Origin: Luteimicrobium album
Lineage (GTDB): Bacteria > Actinomycetota > Actinomycetes > Actinomycetales > Cellulomonadaceae
Assembly: GCF_030161555.1 (NCBI RefSeq)
Contig: NZ_BSUK01000001.1
Span: forward strand, 1,798,001 to 1,862,000
Length of the DNA stretch: 64,000 nt
Reading direction: 5' to 3'
Position 1 is the first letter of the stretch. Each line of letters begins with the position of its first letter. This document shows, one piece after another, positions 1 to 8,341 of this stretch. The notes under the pieces are model-generated. The model had not been told where the DNA came from and made no database searches. It was given only the letters and a program-made list of their open reading frames with translations. A program made the position numbers and the translations under genes.

Positions 1-36
1 GACGGCCGCGCTGCCGGCGTGCTGAGGCGCGCCCGA

Positions 37-477
37 TCAGAGGGCGCCCGGCATGTCCGGGCCGAGGATCCGCTCGAGGAGCGCGCCGAAGCGCTGCCGG
101 TCGGCCGGCTCGAGCGGGGCGAGCGAGCTCGCGAGCACGGCGTCCGCCTCGCGCTGGCCGGCGACGCGGAGCCGCTCGCCCTTCTCGGTGATGCGGTGCC
201 GGACGGCGCGTCCGGGCCCGTCGGCGCGCTCCAGCAGCCCACGCGCGACCGTCCGGGCCGCGAGCGTCCCCATCGCCTGGTCGCTCTGGAACGTCAGGAC
301 CGCGAGGTCGTGCAGCGAGGCGCCGGGGTGCGCGTGCAGGTGCCGCAGGGTGTCCCACTGGGCGAGGGTCAACCCGAGCGGAGCGAGGCGCGCCTCGAGC
401 GCGCGGTGGTGGCGCACCTGGAGCCGCTTGACCGCGAGCCCGAGCTGTCCGTCCTCGTAGGTGGTCCTGTCGGCCAT
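37..477 (-). CDS. MarR family transcriptional regulator
   Basis: A 146-residue winged-helix regulator of the MarR family, expected to bind as a dimer and release DNA on binding a small phenolic or oxidant ligand. The N-terminal helix is followed by a helix-turn-helix region around residues 35-75 (LTLAQWDTLRHLHAHPG, then SLHDLAVLTFQSDQAMG) and a wing with a GPGRAVRHRITEKG hairpin. The ATG at 475-477 is chosen because the family motif begins there. A TACAGT hexamer lies 7 bases upstream, suggesting a leaderless transcript. The gene is divergent from the alpha/beta hydrolase at 523. A near-perfect palindrome between them is the likely operator, so it probably represses itself and the hydrolase. 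The ligand is unknown. Confidence 0.88.
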   Translation of the reverse strand: MADRTTYEDGQLGLAVKRLQVRHHRALEARLAPLGLTLAQWDTLRHLHAHPGASLHDLAVLTFQSDQAMGTLAARTVARGLLERADGPGRAVRHRITEKGERLRVAGQREADAVLASSLAPLEPADRQRFGALLERILGPDMPGAL

Positions 478-488
478 GGCACCCACTG

Positions 489-518
489 TATCAAGGTCCT
501 TATCTAAGGATGTTGATA
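489..518. promoter_or_regulatory. Palindromic operator between marR and hydrolase
   Basis: A 30-bp AT-rich inverted repeat: TATCAA-GG-TCCTTA, a TC centre, then TAAGGA-TG-TTGATA. Only two positions per arm fail to pair. It overlaps the presumed -10 of the leftward marR (rc of 485-490) and sits directly before the rightward GTG at 523. Size and placement fit a MarR operator controlling both genes. Confidence 0.75.
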
Positions 519-522
519 TAGC

Positions 523-1281
523 GTGAGCGGCATGATCATCGACTCCGTGCCCCTGACCCTGTCCGACGTCGGGACCGGCGCGCCGGTGCTCCTGCTGCAC
601 GGCGGGGGTGGCCCGGCCTCCGTCGCGCCGTTCGTCCCGCTCCTGGCCGACCGGCTCGGCGCCCGCGTGCTCGTCCCGACCCACCCCGGGTTCGCCGGCG
701 CCGAGCGCCCCGACGGACTCACGACGGTCCGCGAGCTCGCTGCGCTCTACGCCCGCCTCCTCGACGAGCTCGACCTCGACGAGGTCACCGTCGTCGGGAA
801 CTCGATCGGCGGCTGGGTCGCGCAGGAGCTCGCGCTCCTCGGCTCCACATGCGTCGGGCGGGTCGTGCTCGTCGACTCCGTGGGCGTCGAGGTCCCCGGC
901 CACCCCGTCGCCGACTTCTTCGCGCTGACGTTCCCCGAGCTCGCGCGGCTCAGCTACCACGACCCCGAGCGCTTCCGGATCGACCCCGACGCGCTCCCGC
1001 CCGAGGGACACGCCGTCCTCGCCGCGAACCGCGCCGTTCTCGCGGTGTACGCCGGCGCGGGCATGACCGACCCGACCCTGCTCGCGCGGCTGCGCGGGGT
1101 CGAGGTCCCGACCCTCGTCGTCTGGGGCGAGGACGACCGCATCGCCGACCCGGGCTACGGGCGGGCGCTCGCCGCTGCGATCCCGGGTGCGCAGTTCGAG
1201 CTGCTGTCACGCACCGGCCACCTGCCCCAGCTCGAGAGCCCCGAGCTCCTCGCCGACGTCGTCGCCCGCTTCGCCCGCTGA
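523..1281 (+). CDS. alpha/beta hydrolase
   Basis: A 252-residue soluble alpha/beta-hydrolase-fold enzyme. The HGGGG oxyanion-hole motif is near residue 26. The nucleophile elbow GNSIGG puts Ser at about 94. The acid is in WGEDDR near 205 and the catalytic His is in TGHLPQ near 230, so the triad looks complete. Length is normal for the family. The GTG at 523 is taken because an AAGGA lies about 12 bases upstream and the conserved fold starts just after. It is transcribed away from the MarR gene across a shared operator, so it probably acts on, or is induced by, the MarR ligand. The substrate (ester, lactone or C-C bond) cannot be read from sequence. Confidence 0.85.
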   Translation: MSGMIIDSVPLTLSDVGTGAPVLLLHGGGGPASVAPFVPLLADRLGARVLVPTHPGFAGAERPDGLTTVRELAALYARLLDELDLDEVTVVGNSIGGWVAQELALLGSTCVGRVVLVDSVGVEVPGHPVADFFALTFPELARLSYHDPERFRIDPDALPPEGHAVLAANRAVLAVYAGAGMTDPTLLARLRGVEVPTLVVWGEDDRIADPGYGRALAAAIPGAQFELLSRTGHLPQLESPELLADVVARFAR

Positions 1282-1290
1282 CCTCGCGTT

Positions 1291-2191
1291 TCAGTTCCAG
1301 AGCGTGAGCTTGTCCGGGTTCACCATCATGCGGAGCTCGCTCACGACACCGTGAGCCACCTCGAGCGTGACGACGCCGACGATCCGGCCCTCGTCCCACA
1401 TCGCGAAGCCGAGGCCGTCCGGCGTCTCCTGCTCCAGGACGACGGTGCCCGGGTTCTTCGTCAGCGCGCCGAGCAGGAACCGCGCGACCCGGTCCGGCCC
1501 GACCACGGGCCTGCGGGCCGCCGAGACCAGCCCGCCGCCGTCGGACCGCAGCTCAACCCGCGGGTCGAGCACCGCGACCAGACGCGCGAGGTCGCCGGTC
1601 CGCGCCGCGGCACCGAAGGCCCGGACGACGTCGTCGTGCTCGACGCGCGAGACGCGCCGGCCGCGGCTCTGCTGCACCCGCCGCCGGGCGGACGTCGCGA
1701 GCTGGCGGCATGCCGCGGGGAGCGCCCCACGGCCTCGGCGACCTCGTCGAACGGGAGCGCGAACACGTCGTGCAGGACGAACGCCACGCGCTCCGCGGGC
1801 GTCATCGACTCGAGCACCACGAGCAGGGCCGTGCTGACGGAGTCGTCGAGGGTCGCACGGTCGGCCGGGTCCTCGGGGACGGGCGGTGCCGCCGGGAACG
1901 CGTCGGTCGGCACCGGTTCCGGGAGCCACGGGCCCACGCAGCGTTCACGCCGACGGCGCGCCGAGTCCAGCACGTTGAGGCACACGCGGCTCGCGGCGCG
2001 CGTCGGCCAGGCGCGCGGCACCTCGACGACGTCGCGCTCCTCGGGGTCAGCCGGTACCAGCGGATGTACGTCTCCTGGACCGCGTCCTCGGCCTCCGCCA
2101 CGGTCCCGAGCATCCGGAACGCGAGCGAGACCAGGTGGCGACGTTCGGACAGCACGTCCGCATCCGGACCGGCGGGCTCGTCGGGTGTCAT
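1291..2191 (-). CDS. ECF41-type (SigJ-like) RNA polymerase sigma factor, frame broken twice
   Basis: An extracytoplasmic-function sigma factor of about 300 residues. Sigma region 2 (VSLAFRMLGTVAEAEDAVQ) and region 4 (FALPFDEVAEAVGRSP) are followed by a SnoaL-like C-terminal domain. Hallmarks of group ECF41 are all visible: WLPEP in the linker, DGGG in the extension and NPDKL at the end. The reading frame breaks at GGGG 2043-2046 and GGGG 1717-1720. Adding one G to each restores one continuous protein, so these look like sequence errors. The ATG at 2189-2191 has a GGAGG ribosome site. It is divergent from a membrane protein and an NAD-binding protein, the usual sort of ECF41 targets, and matching promoters face both ways. 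Confidence 0.9.
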
Positions 2192-2213
2192 CGGTTCCTC
2201 CTTCATCCCATGA

Positions 2214-2240
2214 GACCGCGCGGGCGGCCGATCTGTGAGG
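2214..2240 (-). promoter_or_regulatory. Probable ECF41 promoter for the sigma factor gene
   Basis: On the minus strand CCTCACA (rc of 2234-2240), a 15-base spacer, then CGGTC (rc of 2214-2218). This resembles the published ECF41 promoter (TGTCACA, about 16 bases, CGTC). It predicts autoregulation. Confidence 0.6.
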
Positions 2241-2245
2241 TCGGG

Positions 2246-2272
2246 CCTCACATTCCTCGGAGCTGCGCGGTC
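2246..2272 (+). promoter_or_regulatory. Probable ECF41 promoter for the membrane protein/oxidoreductase operon
   Basis: CCTCACA at 2246-2252, 15 bases, CGGTC at 2268-2272: the same elements and spacing as the promoter facing the other way. The two -35 elements form a TGTGAGG-TCGGG-CCTCACA palindrome at 2234-2252. Confidence 0.6.
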
Positions 2273-2280
2273 AGGAGGGT

Positions 2281-2706
2281 ATGAACACACGATCACGTCG
2301 CGTCGTCCTGGGCGTCGCGACAGCCCTGGGCTGCTACGTCGGCATCTGGGCCGCCTTCTTCCCCGAGGCCTTCTACCGCTCGTTCCCGGGCTTCGGCCTG
2401 CACTGGATCGACGCCGCCGGCTCGTACGACGAGCACCTCGTCCGCGACGTCGGCGGCCTCTACCTCGGGCTCGCGGTCGCCGGGCTCGCGGCGATCGCCA
2501 GCCGCTCGGCGGCGCCGGCCCGCGTCGTGGGGCTCGCGTGGGCGACGTTCGGCGTCCTGCACTTCGCGTACCACGTGCAGCATCTCGAGGGATCGGCGCT
2601 GGACGTCGTCGGCAACGTCGTGAGCCTGACGCTCAGCGCGGCCCTCGGCCTGGTGCTGCTCCTGCCCCCGCGGACGCGGGTCGAGCTCGTGGCGGTGACC
2701 CGATGA
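2281..2706 (+). CDS. Small integral membrane protein, ECF41 neighbour
   Basis: A 141-residue protein with about four hydrophobic segments (residues 8-25, 55-75, 80-95 and 110-130). It resembles DoxX/DUF4345-type small membrane proteins, but I cannot assign a family firmly. The ATG follows a strong GTCAGGAGGGT ribosome site. It shares the ATGA overlap (2703-2706) with the next gene, so the two are translationally coupled. It is the first gene behind the predicted ECF41 promoter. Membrane proteins of this sort are among known partners of ECF41 sigma factors; the function is unknown. Confidence 0.8.
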   Translation: MNTRSRRVVLGVATALGCYVGIWAAFFPEAFYRSFPGFGLHWIDAAGSYDEHLVRDVGGLYLGLAVAGLAAIASRSAAPARVVGLAWATFGVLHFAYHVQHLEGSALDVVGNVVSLTLSAALGLVLLLPPRTRVELVAVTR

Positions 2707-3467
2707 GGATCGCGGTGGCCGGCGGGACCGGCACCCTCGGGCGTCACGTCGTGGACGCGCTCCAGGCGGCCGGTCACGAGCCGGTGTCGCTCAACAGGAG
2801 CTCGGGCGCCGACCTGGTCCGGGGCGACGGCCTCGCCGACCTGCTGCGCGGCGCGGACGCCGTCGTCGACGCGTCGTCCGTGAGCAGCACGTCCGCCAAG
2901 GCGTCCGTCGCCTTCTTCGGGGCTGTCACACGGAACCTGCTCCGCGCCGAGCGGGAGGCGGGGGTCGCGCACCACGTCGCCGTCTCGATCGTCGGCGCGG
3001 CGAAGGTCCGGGCGAACTACTACGCGGGCAAGGCCCTGCAGGAGGAGCTCGTCATGGCAGAGGAGGGTGGCTGGTCGCTGCTGCGCGCCACGCAGTTCCA
3101 CGAGTTCGCCGCCCAGCTCGTCGAGCACGGGAAGGTCGGGCCGTTCCAGGTCGTGCCGACGATGCGCTCGCAGCCGATCGCGGCCGCGGAGGTCGCCGCC
3201 GAGCTCGCCGCGATCGCGGCGGGCGAGCCGGCGGGCCTCGTGCCCGACCTGGCCGGCCCTCGCGAGGAGCGCATGGCCGACCTGGTCCGGCGGTACCTGG
3301 CGGCCCGGGGGAGGGGCGGTCGCGTGCTCGAGGTTCCCGTTCCGGGGGCCTGGGGCCGCGGCATGCGGGACGGCTCGTTGCTGCCCGACGCCGGCGCGCG
3401 CCTCGGGAAGCAGACGTTCGACGAGTGGCTCGGTGACGTAGCCCCAGGTCGCGCCGGCGCTGCGTAG
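2703..3467 (+). CDS. NAD(P)-binding protein, NmrA-like atypical SDR
   Basis: A 254-residue Rossmann-fold protein. Residues 2-13 carry the dinucleotide motif (RIAVAGGTGTLG). The rest follows the NmrA/atypical short-chain dehydrogenase pattern with a conserved YYAGK at about residue 100, which may hold the Tyr-Lys pair. It starts inside the stop of the upstream gene (ATGA), so it belongs to the same operon. Oxidoreductases and epimerases of this class are classic ECF41-linked genes, pointing to a role in an envelope or redox stress response. The substrate is unknown. Confidence 0.85.
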   Translation: MRIAVAGGTGTLGRHVVDALQAAGHEPVSLNRSSGADLVRGDGLADLLRGADAVVDASSVSSTSAKASVAFFGAVTRNLLRAEREAGVAHHVAVSIVGAAKVRANYYAGKALQEELVMAEEGGWSLLRATQFHEFAAQLVEHGKVGPFQVVPTMRSQPIAAAEVAAELAAIAAGEPAGLVPDLAGPREERMADLVRRYLAARGRGGRVLEVPVPGAWGRGMRDGSLLPDAGARLGKQTFDEWLGDVAPGRAGAA

Positions 3468-3520
3468 TCCCCAGCCGGTCGTGAGGCGCGCGGGACCAGG
3501 CCCCGCACGCGGGTGGGCCG

Positions 3521-3681
3521 CACGCGTAGCCGCACCAGCCACCACAACGGCGCACCCACCCGTGGTGCGAGTCGGGCATATCGCCCGGTAGGTCGTCGCC
3601 GGGCCGGGCGTCGAGGGCTCCGGAGCGGAGTTGTGGTGGCTGGTGCCGCTACGACCAGGCGCGGGGCGCCGGCGATCCTCG
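3521..3681. repeat. Dispersed intergenic element with 23-bp terminal inverted repeats, copy 1
   Basis: A gene-free block ending in inverted repeats: 3526-3548 (starts GTAGCCGCACCAGCC) and 3630-3652 (starts GTTGTGGTGGCTGG) pair at 22 of 23 positions. About 160 bp, including the interior and right flank (GGCGCGGGGCGCC), recurs inverted at 53517-53676. No transposase is encoded. It lies between an operon end and the tail of a convergent gene. It could be a MITE-like element or a structured intergenic repeat. The bases around it, 3468-3520 and 3682-3715, show nothing recognisable. Confidence 0.8.
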
Positions 3682-3715
3682 CCGCGCGTCGAGCTCGTGC
3701 TGGGCGAGCTCGGCC

Positions 3716-6294
3716 CTACAGATCACCCTGGCGCTGCAGGTACCGCATGACGCCCCAGCCGATCGGGATGCGAGCCCAGTAGGTCGCCACGCGGAACAGG
3801 ACGACGACCGACGTCGCGATCGGCGCCGACACCCCCGCCGTCGTGAGCCCGAGGATCAGGGCCGCCTCGATGGCGCCGATGCCGCCCGGCGTCGGGACGG
3901 CGGACCCGGCCGCGTTGCCGACGAGGTAGATGACGGCCACGTCGACGAGGTTGAGGCTCTGCCCGAACGCTGCGAGCGCGGCGTCGAACGCGAGCACGTA
4001 CCCCATCGACAGCAGCACGTTGCCGCCGACGCCGAGCGCGAGCCGCGACGGCTGGCTGAGCATCTGGGACAGGCGAGGCCACACCTGGGACAGCGTCGGG
4101 CCGACGCGCTTGACGATCCACCGGCGGACGGACGGCACGAGGAGCGTGGCCGCGGCCGCCAGGGCCAGCCCGCCGATCGCGACCATGATCGTCGTCGACG
4201 GCAGCGACACGAGCGCCCCGCCGTCGCCCGACGCGAGGGACAGCACGAGCAGGATCGCGACGGTCACCGCGAACTGCGTGAGCTGGACGAGCGCGACGGT
4301 CGCGAGGGCGAGCGACGTCGTGACCCCGCGCTTGGTGAGCAGGCGCAGGTTGAGCGCCGCGGGCCCGATGCCGGCGGGCGCGGCGAGCGCGACGAACGAG
4401 CCCGCGATCTGCGTGAGGAACGTGCGCAGCCACGGGATCTTGACCGGGGAGAACGCGATCAGCGTCAGGGCCGCGCCGATCCACGTGAGGATGCCGAGCG
4501 CGAACGTCCCGACGGCCCACCACGGGTTGGCGTCGGCGATCGCAGACGTGATCTCGTCCGCGTTGATGGTCGTGATGATGACCGCGACGGCCACGATCGT
4601 CAGCGTCAGCGTGATGATCGTGCGCACCGAGAAGCGCGTGATGTTCTCGGGCTCGAGGTCGGCCTCTGGCATGCGGTCGACGATCTCCGCGCGGAGCTGC
4701 TTGAGGATCTCCTTGTCGCCCCGGACCTCCTCGCGCGTCGACGCGGGCAGCGCGATGGACTGGAGGATCGGCCCGACGGACTCGAGGTCGTCGGCGCTCA
4801 GCGCGCGGGCGGCCGACTCCACGGCCCGGCGGGGGCCCACGGCGAGGGCCAGCAGCGCGAGCATCTGCGCCAGGTCGAGCCGGCGCGCGAGCTCCGGCGA
4901 CGCGACCTCGCCCGACTCCCACCCGCTCAGCCAGACGCGCGGCCTCGGGCCGTGGTCGGAGCCCACGAGGACGACGTCGGACGTGAGCGCCCGGTGGGTG
5001 AGCCCGGCGTCGTGGGCCGTGCGGAGCTGCGTCCACGCGTCGGCGAGGACGTCGTCGTCGAGGAGGTCGTGGTCCACGTCGCGCAGCGACACGATCCCGT
5101 CGACGTGCTCCTGGACGAGGAGCATCGAGTCCACCGACTCGGCGATACCGAGCAGGCGGGGGTCCGGACGCCCGCCGACGCCGCGGCGTAGCTCAGCAGG
5201 GCAGCACGCTCGGCCGCCGCGCGCAGCGAGATCGCGGTCCGCGTCTCGAGCCCGCGCAGGCGCAGCGAGCGCCACAGCCGGGTGAGGAAGCCGACGACCT
5301 GCCGGTCGCCGTCGAGCACGACGACGTCGCGGCGGACACCGTCGGACGTGAAGAGCGCGTAGACGCGGTTGTCGCCCGCGCGGGTCAGCGCGACGGCCGC
5401 GGGGTCCCAGGTCGCGACGATCGCCTCGGCGGGGTGCCGGACCGTCTGCGCGACGGACGGGTGCTCGCCGGTGCGCAGGTCGGCGACGTCGACCTCGCCC
5501 GTGACGTGCCCGTCGCCCACGCTGGTCACGCGCTGGCGCCGCAGGACGCCTTGGGGGTCGGCGACGTCGCGCACCCGGACCAGGTAGGTGGGCGCGAACC
5601 CGGCCCGGCGGACGCCGTCGACGAGGTCCGGGCCGTAGGCGCGCTCGCTGCGCACTCCCGACGCGTACCGCATGCCCTGCCCGGCCATCCGGCCGAGCAG
5701 GAGGACGATCACGGCGCCCGGAAGCGTGATCTGCGCCGTCACGAAGACGACGGCCAGCGCGACCCACAGCAGGTTCCACGACCACTTCACGGTGCGGCGG
5801 CGCGAGCGCGGACCGGCCACGGTGAGGAGGCCGGCGATGCCCGCGACGTACCCGGGCAGGACCACGCCGTACTCGCTGCCCGTCCACACGCTCAGACCGG
5901 AGATCATCTCGTCCGAGCCCCAGGCGCGGATCGCGGCGTCGGCGGCGACGGCGAGCAGGAGGCCCACGACGCCCGCACCGACGGACTCGAGCATCTGCCG
6001 GCCCAGGCGCCGGACCGCGAGCTCCGTGAGGACCGCGAGCGGCACGAAGACCGTGACCAGCCCCTCGAGGACCGCGACCGGGACCACGAGGATCCGGGCG
6101 AGCAGGCTCGAGAACCCGTGCACGTCCTGCGCGACGCCCTCGGTCGTGCCGTGCGCGTACACCGCGAGCAGCAGCACGACGACGATCCCCAGCGCCGACA
6201 CGACGACACCGACCGCGTCGCTCGGGTGACGCACGCGCATGGCGGGGGTGTCGACGACGCGCACCACCTCGTCGTCGTGCGCGGGGCCGGGCAT
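3716..6294 (-). CDS. Flippase-like (LPG synthase TM-domain) membrane protein with kinase-like middle domain
   Basis: About 859 residues if one base is restored. The N-terminal 190 residues hold about 5-6 membrane segments. A soluble middle part (about 190-480) has a kinase-like look (LLVQEHVDGIVSLRDV, then AHDAGLTHRALTSDVVL), but key catalytic residues are not evident. The last 330 residues are the UPF0104/lysylphosphatidylglycerol-synthase transmembrane domain with the conserved PTPGGIGAIEAAL. The frame breaks at GGGGG 5158-5162; one more G joins the parts. The ATG at 6292-6294 lacks a ribosome site but has TAGACT 7 bases upstream, so it is probably leaderless. The C-terminal domain suggests lipid or polyprenol-linked substrate movement across the membrane. 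Confidence 0.82.
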
Positions 6295-6402
6295 GCTGCC
6301 GAGTCTAGGTGCGGGGTGTCTTCCTGCCCGGGACGAGCGCGCCGTGTCTCGCGGCCCCGTGTTCGGAGGGCTCAGATCCCGTACTCGCCCTAGCGTGGTG
6401 TC

Positions 6403-7293
6403 ATGACAGCGACGACGTCGGGGCCGCAGCGCGACGAGCCGCGCGGTGGGGCGAAGGGCACGAAGGACCAGGCGCCGCCGGAGTTCCGGCGCGTGTGGCT
6501 CGTGGCGATCGTCCGCGGGGTGCTGCTGCTCGTGCTCGGGCTCCTGCTGCTCATCGACCCCGTCCGCAGCGACCTCGACCGCATGCGCTGGGTGTTCGGC
6601 GCGTTCATGATCGCGGACGCCCTCGTCGCCGCCCTGGCCGCCGTGTGGCACCGAAACCAGTCGAGCTGGCAGGTGTGGCTCACGCAGAGCGCCGTGGACG
6701 TCGTCCTCGGTGTCGTGGTGCTCGCGTGGCCGGACCTCACCGCCAAGGCCCTCTACTATGTGCTCGCCGCGTGGGTCATCGCGCTCGGGGTCACGCTCAT
6801 CGTCACCGCCGGCGTGCTGGCGCGCTCGCGCGACCTCGAGTGGTCCTGGGGTCTCACGGCGGGCGTCGTGTCGTTCCTCTTCGGGATCCTCCTCGTGTTC
6901 CGCCAGCCCGACGACGACGTCCAGCAGACCACGGCCCTCGTCTTCGCCTTCTTCGCCTGGGTCATGGGCGCGATCTACGTGGTGACGGGCTTCGCCACCC
7001 GGACGCTCGCGCTCGAGCTGGGGTCGCTGCGCGCCCAGCTCGCCGAGCGGGGGCGCGGCCGCGCCAGCGCGGCTCGTGCTCGGCGGGGTGGGGGAGGGTG
7101 CTCCGCGACCAGCCCCCGCCCGGCACGGCCGGAGCGCCCCGCGGAGAAGGAGAAGAAGCCGGCCGCGCCGTCGGGCCCGGAGCGGAAGACGGCCACGACG
7201 CGGCCCGCAGCCGAGCCGTCGACGAAGATCCTCCCGACGACGGAGCCCACGGACCGCCCGCACCACGAGCCCGGCGACGAGAACGGGAGCTGA
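6403..7293 (+). CDS. DUF308/HdeD-like membrane protein
   Basis: A 296-residue membrane protein with six predicted hydrophobic helices between residues 30 and 200, in the paired GVLLLVLGLLLLIDP / VDVVLGVVVLAWPDL pattern typical of HdeD-like DUF308 proteins. A charged, Pro/Lys-rich cytosolic tail follows (about 215-296). The ATG has TAGCGT (6391-6396) six bases upstream and no ribosome site, so it is probably leaderless. It is divergent from the flippase gene and ends 7 bp from the LacI gene. Family members are linked to acid or envelope stress; the role here is unknown. A second paralogue lies at 15238. Confidence 0.85.
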   Translation: MTATTSGPQRDEPRGGAKGTKDQAPPEFRRVWLVAIVRGVLLLVLGLLLLIDPVRSDLDRMRWVFGAFMIADALVAALAAVWHRNQSSWQVWLTQSAVDVVLGVVVLAWPDLTAKALYYVLAAWVIALGVTLIVTAGVLARSRDLEWSWGLTAGVVSFLFGILLVFRQPDDDVQQTTALVFAFFAWVMGAIYVVTGFATRTLALELGSLRAQLAERGRGRASAARARRGGGGCSATSPRPARPERPAEKEKKPAAPSGPERKTATTRPAAEPSTKILPTTEPTDRPHHEPGDENGS

Positions 7294-7300
7294 GTGCCGT

Positions 7301-8310
7301 TCACCCCGCCGACGGCGCGGCGCAGCTCCCGTTCTCCGTGAGCACCGGGGCGAGCAGGCGGGTCTCGGCGGGCAGGGGCTCGTCCTGACGCTCGACGGCC
7401 ATCTGCACCGCGATGCGTCCGATCTCGACGCTCGGCACGTCGATCACGGACAGCGGGACGGCAAGGTGCTCCGCCAGGCCGCGGGGGCTGACGGCGAGCA
7501 CGGACACGTCACCCGGCACGGAGAGCCCTCGGTGGGCGAGCGCGTCGAGCACGCCCGGCAGCGCGGCCTCGTTGTGGACGACGAGCGCCGTGAGGCCCCG
7601 ACCTCGTCGAACGCCTGCGCGACGGCCTCCGCGGCGCCCGGGTACGAGGCCTCGCACGGCACGACGGTGTGCCGGACGCCCGACCGCACGGCCTCCGCGC
7701 GGAAACCGCCGATGATCCGCACGGCGTAGTTCGCGTTGCGCTGGATCGCCGCGGCGGGCGCCCCGAGGAGCGCCACGCTCGTGTGGCCGTGCCCGGCGAG
7801 GTGCTCGACGGCGAGGCGCCCGGCCGCGGCGAAGTCGAGGTCCACGCACGCGAGGCCGTGCGTGTCGCTGGGTACGCCGATGAGCACGGCCGGCTGCCGC
7901 ACCTCCTCCAGCAGCGGCAGGCGAGGGTCGTGGCGCTCGACGTCCATGAGCACGAGCGCGTCGACGCGCGAGCCGGCGGCGAGGCGTCGGACGGCGGCGA
8001 CGTCGTCCTCGGTGATCACGAGGACGTCGTCGCCGTGGCTCCGCGCGGCGGTGATGACCCCGGTCACGACCTCCATGACGGTCGCGGAGTTCGTCTCGAG
8101 CGCCCGCAAGGGCACGACCAGGCCGATGACGTCGGTGCGGTTGCTGGCGAGCGCCTGCGCGCCCGCGTGCGGGCTGAAGCCGAGCTGCCGGATCGCGTCG
8201 GCGACCCGTTCCCGCGTCGCCGCGGAGATCGGGCGCTTGCCGGACAGCGCGTAGCTGACCGTGGAGACGGACACGCCCGCGAGCCGCGCGACGTCGGCGA
8301 TCGTGGGCAT
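7301..8310 (-). CDS. LacI family transcriptional regulator, frame broken once
   Basis: A sugar-responsive repressor of about 336 residues. The N-terminal helix-turn-helix is textbook LacI (TIADVARLAGVSVSTVSYAL, residues 3-22), followed by a periplasmic-binding-protein-like sensor domain. The frame breaks at CCCC 7596-7599. Adding one C joins AQAFDEVG to GLTALVVHNEAA, a normal LacI core. The ATG at 8308-8310 has TACGCT six bases upstream, so it is probably leaderless. No sugar operon adjoins it; the neighbours are a convergent membrane protein and the oxidoreductase at 8342. Its target is therefore unknown and may be itself or a distant operon. Confidence 0.88.
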
Positions 8311-8341
8311 GGCCCGAGCGTAGCCGCGTACCGGCGGTGCC

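Noticed and set aside
3513-3782. Possible small gene in repeat copy 1 similar to a frame in copy 2
   Set aside because: The frames are alike only because the DNA element is shared; composition is Arg/Gly-rich, there is no start signal, and one frame overlaps a real gene.
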